A stretch of 64,000 nt of DNA from Flavobacteriaceae bacterium (GTDB lineage Bacteria > Bacteroidota > Bacteroidia > Flavobacteriales > Flavobacteriaceae): positions 24,724 to 88,723 of the forward strand of contig JABSPM010000028.1 of the NCBI GenBank assembly GCA_013215095.1. The letters run 5' to 3'. A program made the position numbers and the translations under genes. The notes beneath the pieces were generated by a model. The model was not told where the DNA came from and did no database searches. It was given only the letters and a program-made list of their open reading frames with translations. Within the stretch, counting starts at the first letter, position 1. Every line of letters begins with the position of its first letter. This document shows positions 52,358 through 61,926 of the stretch, one piece after another.

Positions 52358-55300
52358 ATGATGTTAATGATAAAAAAAAGAGTATTAGTAGTAGCATTAG
52401 TTATGTGGTGTAATTTTATGTTTGCACAAAAATCTGCGACGTATACAAGCCATTTAGTCACCTATCAAAAAGCACTGGCTTTATACAAAAGCAAACAATA
52501 CTTGGCAGCACAAAGTTTATTTAACAAAATAGAAGATGCTACCACTGATGAGGTAGTGCAGTCTGATTGTGCCTATTATATAGCCAATTGTGCCGTGCGC
52601 ATGAATCAGCATAATGCCGAGGATTTAATTCAGAAGTTCGTAGAAAATTATCCAACAAGCACCAAACGAAATACGGCTTATAAGGATGTTGGAGATTATT
52701 ATTACGAAAACTCTAAATATGCTTATGCGAGAAAATGGTATGATAAAGTAGAAGAGTCTGCTTTAGGAAGAGAAGAACGAGACGCTTTTAATTTTAAGAA
52801 TGGCTATGCCAATTATATTACCAAGGACTTTAAAACGGCAAAACAATATTTGTCTCGTGTAGAAAATTCAGAAAAGTATGGTTCTCAAGCCAAATATTAT
52901 ATAGGATTTATTGCTTATGAAGGCGATGATTATGATAACGCTACGAGGTATTTTGAACAAGTAAGTGATAATGAAAAATATAAAGAAAAATTATCCTATT
53001 TTCAAGCAGATTTAAATTTTAAACTTGGGGATTTTGAAAAAGCGATTCAGCTTGCTAAGACTCATATTCCAAAAAGTAATACTGAAGAAGTTTCTGAATT
53101 GTCTAAGATTATAGGAGAAAGTTATTTCAATTTAAAACAGTATGAAGAAGCGATACCGTATTTAACGGCTTATCGAGGCCGTAAAGGGAAGTGGAATAAT
53201 ACCGATTATTACCAGTTGGGCTATGCGTATTATAAACAAAATGATTTTGAAAAGGCAATTTCGGAATTCAATAAAATTATAGATGGTAACAATTCTGTAG
53301 CTCAGAATGCCTATTATCATTTAGGAGAAAGCTGTATTAATCTTGAAAAGAAGCAAGAAGCGTTAAATGCTTTTAGAAATGCCTCTCAGATGGATTATGA
53401 TCTAAAAATTCAGGAAGACGCTTGGTTGAACTATGCAAAGATTAGTTATCAGATAGGTAATCCATATCAGTCCGTGCCACAAGTATTAGCAGGTTACCTC
53501 AAGAAATACCCCGAAACATTACATAAAGAAGAAATTCAAACCTTATTAATTGATAGTTATATTACCTCAAAAAACTATAAAGAGGCTTTGGTGCTTTTGG
53601 AAGGGAAAAAGAGTTTTGAGAATAAAGTGGCTTATCAAAAAGTGACATTTTATAGAGGAATTGAATTATATAATGAAAGTCAGTATGCGGAAGCAAAGGA
53701 TTATTTTGAAAAATCTTTAAGCGAACCACGAGATGATAACTATACTGCTAGAGCAACGTATTGGAAAGCGGAAACTGATTATAATTTAGCGAATTACGAC
53801 ACAGCTCTTATTGGGTATAAACAGTTTGTGTCCAATGCAAAATCTTCAAATACATCAGAGATTGAAAATATAGAATATAATTTGGCATATGTCTATTTTA
53901 AGAAAAAAAACTATACAAAGGCAACGGTGCATTTTCAAAACTATATTTCAAATAATTCTGATGATACTATGCGATTAAACGATGCTTATATGCGTTTGGG
54001 AGATGGTCATTTTGTATCCAGTAATTATGAAGGCGCAATCAAAGCTTATGACAACGCGTTGTCTATTAATGAAATTGAACCAGATTATGCCTGTTTTCAA
54101 AAGGCTATAAGCCATGGGTATCTTGGAAAAAGTAAACAGAAGATACAGCAATTAGAACGTTTTGTAAGCACTTATAAGAATTCAACATTGAGAGATGATG
54201 CCCTGTATGAACTAGGAAATAGTTATGTGAGAAAGGATGACATTCATAAGGCAATGCAAAAGTATGACCAACTGAATGCAGAATACTCAGCAAGTGCATT
54301 TGTTTCAAAAGCATTACTGCGTCAAGGTTTAGTGCATTATAATAACAATGACAATGATGATGCTTTAGGCAAATTTAAAGCTGTTGCTCGTCGTTTTCCA
54401 GGAACACCAGAAGCAGTACAAGCTGTATCTTCTGCAAGATTAGTATATCTTGATTTGGGGCGTGTCAATGAATATGCCAACTGGGTAGGTACTCTAGATT
54501 ATGTAGAAGTTTCGGATGTAGATTTAGATAATACATCTTACGAAGCAGCAGAAAAACAATATTTAGAAAATAACAGCAGTAGAGCGATTAAACAATTTAA
54601 AAATTACTTAAATCAATTCCCTAATGGACTTCATGCCCTAAAAGCACATTTTTATTTAGCACAACTCTATTACAAGGGTGATCTCAAAGAAACCGCAAGT
54701 CAACATTATGCTTATGTTGTAGAAAAACCAATTGGTGAATTTACCGAAATCTCATTAACGCGTTTGTCAGAGATTTATTTGTTAGGTAAAAAGTGGTTGG
54801 ACGCAATCCCAGTATTGATGCGTTTAGAAACGGAAGCAGGGTTTTCGCAGAATGTCATTTTTGCACAGTCCAATTTGATGAAAGCATATTATCAAATCAA
54901 TGACTATGAAAATGCTGTAGTCTATGCCGAAAGAGTATTGTCTAATTCTAAGATTGATAAGAATATTCAAAGTGATGCACATGTGATTATTGCACGCTCA
55001 GCTATGAAGACAGGAGATGAAGCTAAAGCAAAATCAGCATATGCTACAGTGGAGAAAATTTCATCTGGAGAGTTGGCAGCAGAATCTTTGTATTATAATG
55101 CATACTTTAAAAATAAAGAAAAAAAATACGAAGCATCAAACATAACAATTCAAAAATTAGCTAAAGATTATTCTAGCTACAAATACTATGCAGCAAAAGG
55201 CTTAGTTGTTATGGCAAAGAATTTTTATGCACTGAAAGATGCTTATCAAGCGACCTACATTTTGGAAAGCGTAATAGCTAACTTTTCTGAGTTTGAAGAT

Positions 55301-55390
55301 GTCTTGAGAGATGCACAAACCGAATTAAACACAATCAAATCAGAAGAAGCAAAAACCAATGCTTCTGTAGAAACTGAAGATAGAAACTAA
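52358..55390 (+). CDS. Large exported tetratricopeptide-repeat protein
   Basis: A 1010-residue protein with a signal peptide (about 1-24, ending FMFAQ) and TPR repeats along its whole length, for instance YQKALALYKSKQYLAAQSLF, FEKAISEFNKIIDGNNSVAQN, YEGAIKAYDNALSINE, and further helical pairs to the end. Such superhelices serve as protein-binding scaffolds; this one should be periplasmic. It is followed 61 bases later by an outer-membrane barrel gene, and this pair appears to be conserved in Flavobacteria. The exact function is not known to me. Confidence 0.9.
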   Translation: MMLMIKKRVLVVALVMWCNFMFAQKSATYTSHLVTYQKALALYKSKQYLAAQSLFNKIEDATTDEVVQSDCAYYIANCAVRMNQHNAEDLIQKFVENYPTSTKRNTAYKDVGDYYYENSKYAYARKWYDKVEESALGREERDAFNFKNGYANYITKDFKTAKQYLSRVENSEKYGSQAKYYIGFIAYEGDDYDNATRYFEQVSDNEKYKEKLSYFQADLNFKLGDFEKAIQLAKTHIPKSNTEEVSELSKIIGESYFNLKQYEEAIPYLTAYRGRKGKWNNTDYYQLGYAYYKQNDFEKAISEFNKIIDGNNSVAQNAYYHLGESCINLEKKQEALNAFRNASQMDYDLKIQEDAWLNYAKISYQIGNPYQSVPQVLAGYLKKYPETLHKEEIQTLLIDSYITSKNYKEALVLLEGKKSFENKVAYQKVTFYRGIELYNESQYAEAKDYFEKSLSEPRDDNYTARATYWKAETDYNLANYDTALIGYKQFVSNAKSSNTSEIENIEYNLAYVYFKKKNYTKATVHFQNYISNNSDDTMRLNDAYMRLGDGHFVSSNYEGAIKAYDNALSINEIEPDYACFQKAISHGYLGKSKQKIQQLERFVSTYKNSTLRDDALYELGNSYVRKDDIHKAMQKYDQLNAEYSASAFVSKALLRQGLVHYNNNDNDDALGKFKAVARRFPGTPEAVQAVSSARLVYLDLGRVNEYANWVGTLDYVEVSDVDLDNTSYEAAEKQYLENNSSRAIKQFKNYLNQFPNGLHALKAHFYLAQLYYKGDLKETASQHYAYVVEKPIGEFTEISLTRLSEIYLLGKKWLDAIPVLMRLETEAGFSQNVIFAQSNLMKAYYQINDYENAVVYAERVLSNSKIDKNIQSDAHVIIARSAMKTGDEAKAKSAYATVEKISSGELAAESLYYNAYFKNKEKKYEASNITIQKLAKDYSSYKYYAAKGLVVMAKNFYALKDAYQATYILESVIANFSEFEDVLRDAQTELNTIKSEEAKTNASVETEDRN

Positions 55391-55451
55391 ATCAATAATC
55401 AAAAAACGTATAATGCCATGCTATGTTTATAGCATATCAAAAACACAATCC

Positions 55452-57185
55452 ATGAATGTAGATCAAAAAACATATATCACATGTATTATAAGTTTCATGA
55501 CTTTGTTTGCGTTTGCACAAGACCAACGAAAGCAGACTAATGATACCTTAGATGCAGATGTTGTAAATGTGGTAAAGCCATATACCCCAAAGATTTCGGA
55601 TGCCTTTAAGGTTAAAGCTATTCCAACAACAGATGACGCAACAACAACGTCAAAAAAAGAAATTAGATACAATATCTTTTCTATTCCTGTAGCTTCAATA
55701 TTTACTCCTGCAAAAGGAAAAGCTGCAGCTGTAGAAAAGACAAAAAAAGAACGTTTATTTACAAATTATGCCTCATTAGGTTTTGGAAATTACACCACGC
55801 TATTAGGTGAGGTATATCTTAATCATGCAATGAATAGAAGCGAAAACGTTGGCGGATATATCAGTCATCATTCATCACAAGGAGGCATTGATGGTGTAAA
55901 ATTAGACGACGATTTTATGGATACTAAAGTCAATATTAACTATGCAAAACAAATGCGAGATTATACTTGGAATGTCGATGCAGGTTATAAATTTCAATCC
56001 TATAATTGGTACGGAATTCCAAATGCTGAAAACCTCATAACAGAGACGCAGATAGATGCTTTAAGTCCTCAGCATAAATTCCATACCTTTGATTTTGGTG
56101 GAGAAATAGAGCTCGAAGACCGCATGATTAACAGTGGGAGTGTCAGATTTAGAAGATTTGCAGATGATTTAGATTCAGGAGAAAATCGATTTGTTGCCAA
56201 GGCAAATTTCGATGTTGCTTTTAGAGAAGAACTTATTAATACAACGGTGAAGATGGATTATCTAGGCGGTAGATTTGGTCAATCGTATTTAGAAGATACT
56301 AGCTTTAAATATGGTAATTTTCAAATAGGAATTGCACCAATATATCCAATTGTTAGAGATGAATATTTAAAAGTCGATGTTGGATTTGCAACCTATTATA
56401 TGAATGATACTGCAGCTAAAGCACATAAGTTTTATATCTACCCAAAAGTTACAGCGTCCTACAGACTTGTTGATGATATGGTCATCTCTTATGGTGGAAT
56501 TGAAGGCGATTTGGAGCAAAATTCTTATCAAGGATTTGCTTCCGAAAATCCATTTGTTTCGCCTACTTTAGTGGTGCAGCCTACAAGTCAGCAGTATAAT
56601 GCTTATTTAGGATTAAAAGGAAAATTGTCTAATACGATGAATTATAATCTTAATGGGAGTTATTATGGGTCTAATAATCAAGCTTTATATCTGTCTAATG
56701 CATTTTCTCCACAAGACGATAATAACTATAGCTATAACAATTCTTTTAGTGTGGTTTACGATAATGTTAAAACATTAAAACTATTTGGAGAATTAAATGT
56801 AGATATCAAGCGCAATCTTAATTTAGGATTAAAAGTGTCATATTATAATTATACTGCTGATAAGCAGGAAGAGGCATGGAATTTACCAGATTTTGAAGCG
56901 TCTTTATTCCTAGATTATCAAATCACAGCACAATGGTTTGCAGGGGCTAACTTGTTTTATGTAGGTGAACGTTTAGACAATCAAGTTGCGGAGTCAACTA
57001 CTAATGTTGTCAGTTTAGAAAGTTATTTTGATGCCAATGCACATGTGGGATATCGTATTAATGAACGCTGGACCGCTTATGTTAAAGCTAATAATATTGC
57101 AAATCAAGTGTATAATCGATGGTTGAATTATCCAGTACAAGGGATTCAAGTTTTGGGAGGAGCATCTTATAAATTTGATTTTTAA
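55452..57185 (+). CDS. Outer-membrane beta-barrel protein, TonB-receptor-like, without plug
   Basis: 577 residues from the ATG at 55452; an earlier start at 55413 would put 13 residues before the signal peptide (ending FAFAQ). A periplasmic segment of about 110 residues includes TLDADVVNVVKPYTPKISD, which is somewhat like a TonB-box region; then many amphipathic strands alternate (LFTNYASLGFGNYTTLLGEVY, WNVDAGYKFQSYNWYG, MNYNLNGSYYGSNNQALY), and the C-terminus ends in an aromatic strand, YKFDF. A plug domain is not seen. Usually annotated TonB-dependent receptor. It is likely the membrane partner of the TPR protein. Confidence 0.82.
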   Translation: MNVDQKTYITCIISFMTLFAFAQDQRKQTNDTLDADVVNVVKPYTPKISDAFKVKAIPTTDDATTTSKKEIRYNIFSIPVASIFTPAKGKAAAVEKTKKERLFTNYASLGFGNYTTLLGEVYLNHAMNRSENVGGYISHHSSQGGIDGVKLDDDFMDTKVNINYAKQMRDYTWNVDAGYKFQSYNWYGIPNAENLITETQIDALSPQHKFHTFDFGGEIELEDRMINSGSVRFRRFADDLDSGENRFVAKANFDVAFREELINTTVKMDYLGGRFGQSYLEDTSFKYGNFQIGIAPIYPIVRDEYLKVDVGFATYYMNDTAAKAHKFYIYPKVTASYRLVDDMVISYGGIEGDLEQNSYQGFASENPFVSPTLVVQPTSQQYNAYLGLKGKLSNTMNYNLNGSYYGSNNQALYLSNAFSPQDDNNYSYNNSFSVVYDNVKTLKLFGELNVDIKRNLNLGLKVSYYNYTADKQEEAWNLPDFEASLFLDYQITAQWFAGANLFYVGERLDNQVAESTTNVVSLESYFDANAHVGYRINERWTAYVKANNIANQVYNRWLNYPVQGIQVLGGASYKFDF

Positions 57186-57232
57186 AATGAAACTTAGTAT
57201 GCAGAGGATAATATCAAATAAGTTACTTGTAA

Positions 57233-57505
57233 TGTCCATATATAGGTCTCATACAGGGATTAATATTACCATCGCAGCTTGAAGTATTTCGTTTCTCTGA
57301 ACAGTACTATATTTATAAATATGGTAATTTGATTTCAAGAGCTATAGTATATGTGGCTTTTATGATGTCATTTTCATGTCCATTAATTGTCTGGTTGAGA
57401 TCTAAGAGTAGAACTGAACTCAAACCAAATAGAGCTATTATGATTTTAGGATTTGTTCCGGCTTTATATTATATAGTCCTAGTTTTACTTAGCATGTTGT
57501 TTTAA
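57233..57505 (+). pseudogene. Remnant or unannotated small membrane protein
   Basis: After a TAA at 57230-57232 the plus strand is open for 90 codons to TAA at 57503-57505, without an ATG in the first half. The translation is membrane-protein-like: LEVFRFSEQYYIYKYGN, AIVYVAFMMSFSCPLIVWL, LGFVPALYYIVLVLLSML. A short out-of-frame ATG start exists at 57231. A good terminator follows 30 bases later, which supports real transcription. Either a frameshifted gene or one that uses an unusual start. I do not recognise the family. Confidence 0.4.
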
Positions 57506-57536
57506 TAGAAAATAAAAAAGTGAAATCTAAATATTT

Positions 57537-57569
57537 AAGCGTTCTAATTGGAACGCTTTTTTTATTTTT
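57537..57569 (+). terminator. Terminator after the barrel gene and remnant
   Basis: AAGCGTTC (57537-57544) pairs with GAACGCTT (57551-57558), six-base loop, then a T-rich tract running up to the first ATG of the amidohydrolase frame. Confidence 0.82.
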
Positions 57570-57590
57570 ATGAGCAAATTTTTAGAACTT

Positions 57591-59204
57591 ATGAGATTTA
57601 CTATTTTAGCTTTATCATCCCTATTCTTTTTTAATTGCCAAACTAAAGAAACCGCAGATATAGTCGTTGTCAATGCCAATGCCTACACTGTTAATGGTAA
57701 TTTTGATAAAACAGAAGCTTTTGCAATTAAAGATGGTAAATTTATAGAAGTAGGAACATCACAGTCAATTTTAGATAATTATAAATCTGTAAATGTGATT
57801 GATGCTAAAGGCCAAACAATAGTGCCAGGTTTTATTGATGCACATTGTCATTTTTTAGGTTTAGGATATAATGAGCAGGCTGTAGATTTGAGAGGAACCA
57901 AAAGCTTTGAAGACGTCGTAAAACGAGTGATTACTTTTGTAAATACAACTGGTGCTAAGTTTGTAAAAGGTAGGGGCTGGGATCAAAACGATTGGCAAGA
58001 AAAACAATTTCCTAAGAAGACCCTTTTAGATAAACTGTTCCCAAATATACCAATAGCATTAACCCGAGTGGATGGACACGCGATATTATGTAACCAAGCA
58101 GCTTTAGATCTTGGAAACGTGACCAAAGCTAGTACGATTGACGGTGGAGAAGTGGTTATTGAAAACGGAGAATTAACAGGTGTTTTAGTTGATAATGCTA
58201 TTGGCTTGGTGTTGGAGCATTGGCCGAAATTTTCTAGAGAAGATACGGTAAAAGCATTAATGGCAGCTCAAGACATTTGCTTTGATTACGGATTAACTAC
58301 GGTTAATGATGCAGGACTTAGTGTTGAGGCCATAGAAATTATCGATAGTTTGCAGCAAGCAGGTGATTTGAAAATGCGAATCTACGCCATGGCTTCAGCA
58401 ACAGAAGAAAATTTGAACCATTTTATCAATAAAGGTATCATAAAAACAGAACGTTTAAACGTACGTTCTTTTAAATTTTATGCAGATGGCGCTCTAGGTT
58501 CTAGAGGTGCCATGCTAAGAGCGCCTTATGAGGATAAACCGGGACACTTAGGATTATTAGTTAATAGTATTGATATACTTAAAAAGACAGCAGAACGTAT
58601 TGCCGCATCGGATTATCAAATGAATACACATGCTATTGGAGATTCTGCAAATCGTGCTGTATTACAAACTTATAAGACAGTACTTTCTGGAAAACCTGAT
58701 AGACGCTGGAAAATAGAACATGCACAAGTGATTTCTCCAGAGGATTTCGAATTGTTTAATGATATTATTCCATCAGTACAGCCAACACATGCTACAAGCG
58801 ATATGTATTGGGCAGAAGACCGTGTAGGTCATGAACGTATCAAAGGCGCTTACGCTTATCAAGATTTATTAAAGGCTTATGGAAAGGTTGCCTTAGGAAC
58901 CGATTTTCCTGTGGAAGATGTAAATCCGTTTTATACATTTTATGCAGCTGTGGCAAGGCAAGATTTAAAACAATATCCTGAAGGCGGTTACCAAATGGAG
59001 AATGCTTTAACCAGAGAGCAAGCATTGAAGGGGATGACCATTTGGGCGGCGTTTTCCAATTTTGAAGAGCACGAAAAGGGGAGTATTGAGGCTGGCAAAT
59101 TTGCAGATTTTATCATCCTAGATCATGATATTATGAGTGTAAATGTTAAAGCACTTCCAAATGTAAAAGTGAACGCGACATATCTTAATGGTATTGAGCA
59201 ATAG
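57591..59204 (+). CDS. Amidohydrolase (YtcJ-like), exported lipoprotein
   Basis: 537 residues from ATG 57591; an ATG at 57570 lies directly on the terminator tail and is less likely. A leader ends in a lipobox (FFNC, Cys16). The metal-dependent hydrolase barrel follows: GQTIVPGFIDAHCHFLGLG (His-x-His metal site), KGRGWDQNDW, LTRVDGHAILCN, KFYADGALGSRGAMLRAPY, NTHAIGDSANRAVL, QPTHATSDMYWAEDRVG and ALGTDFPVEDVNPFYTF. The group includes enzymes that hydrolyse cyclic or N-substituted amides. The substrate is unknown. Confidence 0.9.
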   Translation: MRFTILALSSLFFFNCQTKETADIVVVNANAYTVNGNFDKTEAFAIKDGKFIEVGTSQSILDNYKSVNVIDAKGQTIVPGFIDAHCHFLGLGYNEQAVDLRGTKSFEDVVKRVITFVNTTGAKFVKGRGWDQNDWQEKQFPKKTLLDKLFPNIPIALTRVDGHAILCNQAALDLGNVTKASTIDGGEVVIENGELTGVLVDNAIGLVLEHWPKFSREDTVKALMAAQDICFDYGLTTVNDAGLSVEAIEIIDSLQQAGDLKMRIYAMASATEENLNHFINKGIIKTERLNVRSFKFYADGALGSRGAMLRAPYEDKPGHLGLLVNSIDILKKTAERIAASDYQMNTHAIGDSANRAVLQTYKTVLSGKPDRRWKIEHAQVISPEDFELFNDIIPSVQPTHATSDMYWAEDRVGHERIKGAYAYQDLLKAYGKVALGTDFPVEDVNPFYTFYAAVARQDLKQYPEGGYQMENALTREQALKGMTIWAAFSNFEEHEKGSIEAGKFADFIILDHDIMSVNVKALPNVKVNATYLNGIEQ

Positions 59205-59338
59205 AATGGGTTTCGTGACTTTTTTAATCCTAAAGTGACTAAAAAAGTATAATGTACTCAAAAAAATTACAGAGTAATGGAGCGCATAACTTTATGTTGG
59301 TTAAGGAGCTTTAAGAAAAATATTATAATAAGTCATAA

Positions 59339-60040
59339 TTATTGGGTTTTGCTTAATCTTGCTAAGAAATCAAAATGTTTACCCTCCAAAATAAGTTCGC
59401 AATTCAATCCAACAATGGCACAGGCATGTTCTAGGTTGTTGTAATCAAGGTACATCCAGTTGAACTTTTCAATTTCACCTTTATAGGAAACCTGATATTC
59501 TAACTCGCCATAATATGCGCTATTAGCGTCAATCCAAAAGCCCCCATCGTCATCTTCATACATGTATTTAATGTCTGAAGAATCAATAAGTATTTGACCA
59601 TTAGGGTTGAGAAGGTTTTTTAAATGGTTTAAAACAACAGGTGTTTGTTTCAAACTTTGAAAGAAACCAGAGCCATTCATAAGCATTAAAATAGTATCAA
59701 AATGTTCGCGTTCATCCAAAATATTCAATACATGAACATTTTTTAGCCCACGAAGTTTACAGGTTGCAACAGCACCTTTAGAAACATCAATAGATTTTAC
59801 GTTGAACTGTTTTTCTTGTAAGTACAAGCTATGGCTCCCAGCACCACAACCAACATCTAAAATTTTTCCTTTAGCTAATTCTAGGGCCTTTTGCTCAAGA
59901 TCAGGCATGCCTGAATAGTCTCTAAATAAGTAGGGTAAAGGTAGTGTGTCATCATCAGAAATACTGGTCGAGGTAATAATGTCTTCTGTATAATTCCCTT
60001 GTTGGTAGTCTAAAATTGCTTTTCCAAAAACGTCTTTCAT
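59339..60040 (-). CDS. Class I SAM-dependent methyltransferase
   Basis: 233 residues from ATG 60040. Earlier in-frame starts up to 60268 would read through the divergent YkgJ gene and the shared promoter. GKILDVGCGAGSHSLYLQ is the SAM-binding loop; VKSIDVSKGAV follows at strand 2, DTILMLMNGSGF at strand 4 and GQILIDSSDIKYMYEDD at strand 5. Target unknown. The EDDDGGFWIDAN segment is typical of a Bacteroidota subgroup. Confidence 0.88.
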   Translation of the reverse strand: MKDVFGKAILDYQQGNYTEDIITSTSISDDDTLPLPYLFRDYSGMPDLEQKALELAKGKILDVGCGAGSHSLYLQEKQFNVKSIDVSKGAVATCKLRGLKNVHVLNILDEREHFDTILMLMNGSGFFQSLKQTPVVLNHLKNLLNPNGQILIDSSDIKYMYEDDDGGFWIDANSAYYGELEYQVSYKGEIEKFNWMYLDYNNLEHACAIVGLNCELILEGKHFDFLARLSKTQ

Positions 60041-60066
60041 GATGTCTTTATAAAGTTTATTGGGTG

Positions 60067-60074
60067 CAAAGTTA
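60067..60074 (-). promoter_or_regulatory. -7 box (TAACTTTG) of the methyltransferase gene
   Basis: TAnnTTTG on the minus strand, 26 bases before the ATG at 60040. Confidence 0.45.
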
Positions 60075-60130
60075 GAGGTTTGTTTAGAAGATGAATGGTT
60101 TATTCTTGAAATTGTATGACCAACTTTAGT

Positions 60131-60138
60131 TATTTTTG
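60131..60138 (+). promoter_or_regulatory. -7 box (TATTTTTG) of the YkgJ gene
   Basis: TAnnTTTG match that ends four bases before the ATG at 60143, so transcription should begin at or within a few bases of the start codon (possibly leaderless). Confidence 0.45.
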
Positions 60139-60142
60139 TCTC

Positions 60143-60634
60143 ATGCAAGATATTATCAATAATCTCCCGAAGTTGGCAAAGGATAAACAAAAGGAAAATA
60201 GCACCTTTTTTAAGAAACTGAAAAAGAAGCCGCCAAAGCAATTGGATTACATAATGCAAGAGTTGCATACGGGAGAATTTAAACAGACAGATTGTTTAAA
60301 GTGCGCGAACTGCTGTAAAACTACTGGGCCGTTATTTACAGATAAGGATATTGCACGTATTTCAAAGTCGTTTAAACAAAAGCCGCAGCAATTTATTACA
60401 CAATATTTGCGCATTGATGAAGATAATGATTATGTACTAAAAAGTCTTCCTTGTACATTCTTAGCGGCAGATAATTACTGTTTAATCTATGATGTGAGAC
60501 CTAAGGCATGTAGAGAGTTTCCGCATACAGACAGGAAAAAATTTCAACAAATCTCTAATATTACAATGAAAAACGTTGCTATTTGTCCAGCGGCATATAA
60601 TATTGTAGAAGATATGAAAAAACGTATAAAATAG
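60143..60634 (+). CDS. YkgJ family cysteine-cluster protein
   Basis: 163 residues from ATG 60143; an earlier start at 60116 would precede the promoter box. The cluster is seen as DCLKCANCCKTTGPLF at about 52-67, then LPCTFLAADNYCLIYDVRPKACREFPH and a last Cys in AICPAAYN, the pattern of the YkgJ/CxxCxxxCC family that binds zinc or an iron-sulphur cluster. Function unknown. Divergent from the methyltransferase gene. Confidence 0.9.
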   Translation: MQDIINNLPKLAKDKQKENSTFFKKLKKKPPKQLDYIMQELHTGEFKQTDCLKCANCCKTTGPLFTDKDIARISKSFKQKPQQFITQYLRIDEDNDYVLKSLPCTFLAADNYCLIYDVRPKACREFPHTDRKKFQQISNITMKNVAICPAAYNIVEDMKKRIK

Positions 60635-61086
60635 ATGGGATTTTTAATTTGAGACACGTGCTTTTGTTTTGATTTTTATTGCCTACTATTTTGTTTGTCT
60701 TGAGTGTGTTATATGCTTAAGGCGTAATGTATTATAGTTTCAAAAAATTGATGCCATAATGACCTAACTCTTAGTAATACAATGCCTGATTTTATAAGGT
60801 AATATTGCTGTTGACTGGTTTCAAGACACAGCGAATTATGTAGAATGCTGTATTTTGGTAGATGAAAGGTTATTTCTATAAAAAAGGAGATAGCTATCTG
60901 AACTGTTTTCGATTTATAGAAGTTAAAATAAAATGTGTTCGAAGGTAAACTTAAGGGGGTAGATTTATATTGACTGTGGGTTTTTATGAAAATCACTGAA
61001 AATGAGGTGCTAATTTGGAAAAGTTAAGTTTCTTTAGTACATTTCATAAAGACGAGTCTTGAATATCATAACTAAAAAAGATAAAT
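60635..61086. other. Intergenic region without a supported gene
   Basis: 450 AT-rich bases. A minus-strand frame (60709-60996) has a composition unlike the neighbouring proteins and is not trusted. A short plus-strand stretch reads GNIAVDWFQDTANYVECC before a stop, which might be gene debris. No hairpin or promoter box was found. Confidence 0.35.
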
Positions 61087-61926
61087 TTGGAGTCATTGAT
61101 TATTTATTTTGAAAGTATTCCATCACAGCATAGAGCCCTAATACTTGCTGGCGGATTAACTTTATTTTGGATTTTAGAGGGTGCAGTACCATTGTTTAAT
61201 TATAAGTATAATAAATGGAAACATGCGATACCAAATTTGTGTTTTACTTTTAGCACTATTATTATCAATTTCGTTTTGGCAACATTTTTAATCAAGATAT
61301 CAGATTGGACTGTGGCGAACGATTTTGGTGTTATCAATTGGATGCCAGAGATGCCTTTGTGGATTTATGTTACAATAGGAATTTTATTGATGGATTTTAT
61401 TGGAGCGTACCTAGTTCATTATGTAGAGCATAAGGTTTCGCTTTTGTGGATGGTGCATCTAGTACATCATACCGACCATAAGGTAGATACTACTACAGCT
61501 AATAGGCATCATCCTTTAGAAAGTTTAATACGCTATGCATTTACGCTGTTTGGTGTTTTTATTATTGGAGCACCAATTGGAATTATAATGCTGTATCAGT
61601 CCATGTCTTTGATAGCAACACAATTTAGCCATGCTAATATTAAATTGCCAAAATCTTTAGATAAAGCTATTAGCTATATTTTGATTTCGCCAGATATGCA
61701 TAAGATTCATCATCATTATGTATTGCCATATACAGATTCTAATTATGGTAATATTTTTTCTATATGGGATCGTCTTTTTGGAACTTACATGTATATGGAT
61801 CGCAACAATCTGGTTTATGGTGTAGATGTATTTCCCGATGAGAAAAAGAATGGAGAATTAATGGAATTATTAAAACAACCTTTTAAGTCCTACCAGCGTC
61901 CAACCATTATGCCAGATGACGATTAG
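61087..61926 (+). CDS. Sterol desaturase/fatty-acid hydroxylase family protein
   Basis: 279 residues, integral membrane, di-iron type. The histidine boxes are HYVEHKVSLLWMVHLVHHTDHKV (HxxEH and HxxHH), NRHHPLE, and HKIHHHYVLP, which together bind two irons. Hydrophobic helices at about 18-35, 45-65 and 88-112. The start is TTG at 61087, directly after a GATAAAT stretch; the N-terminal MESLIIYFESIPSQHRALIL agrees with relatives as I recall them. The lipid substrate is unknown. Its end overlaps the next gene by 11 bases. Confidence 0.88.
   Translation: MESLIIYFESIPSQHRALILAGGLTLFWILEGAVPLFNYKYNKWKHAIPNLCFTFSTIIINFVLATFLIKISDWTVANDFGVINWMPEMPLWIYVTIGILLMDFIGAYLVHYVEHKVSLLWMVHLVHHTDHKVDTTTANRHHPLESLIRYAFTLFGVFIIGAPIGIIMLYQSMSLIATQFSHANIKLPKSLDKAISYILISPDMHKIHHHYVLPYTDSNYGNIFSIWDRLFGTYMYMDRNNLVYGVDVFPDEKKNGELMELLKQPFKSYQRPTIMPDDD

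Noticed and set aside
60041..60268. 76-residue N-terminal extension of the methyltransferase
   Set aside because: It crosses the divergent promoter region and the start of the YkgJ gene; the methyltransferase fold starts at the ATG at 60040.
60709..60996. 95-codon minus-strand frame in the gap before the sterol-desaturase-like gene
   Set aside because: Composition is unlike neighbouring proteins, no promoter or terminator, no motif; treated as chance.
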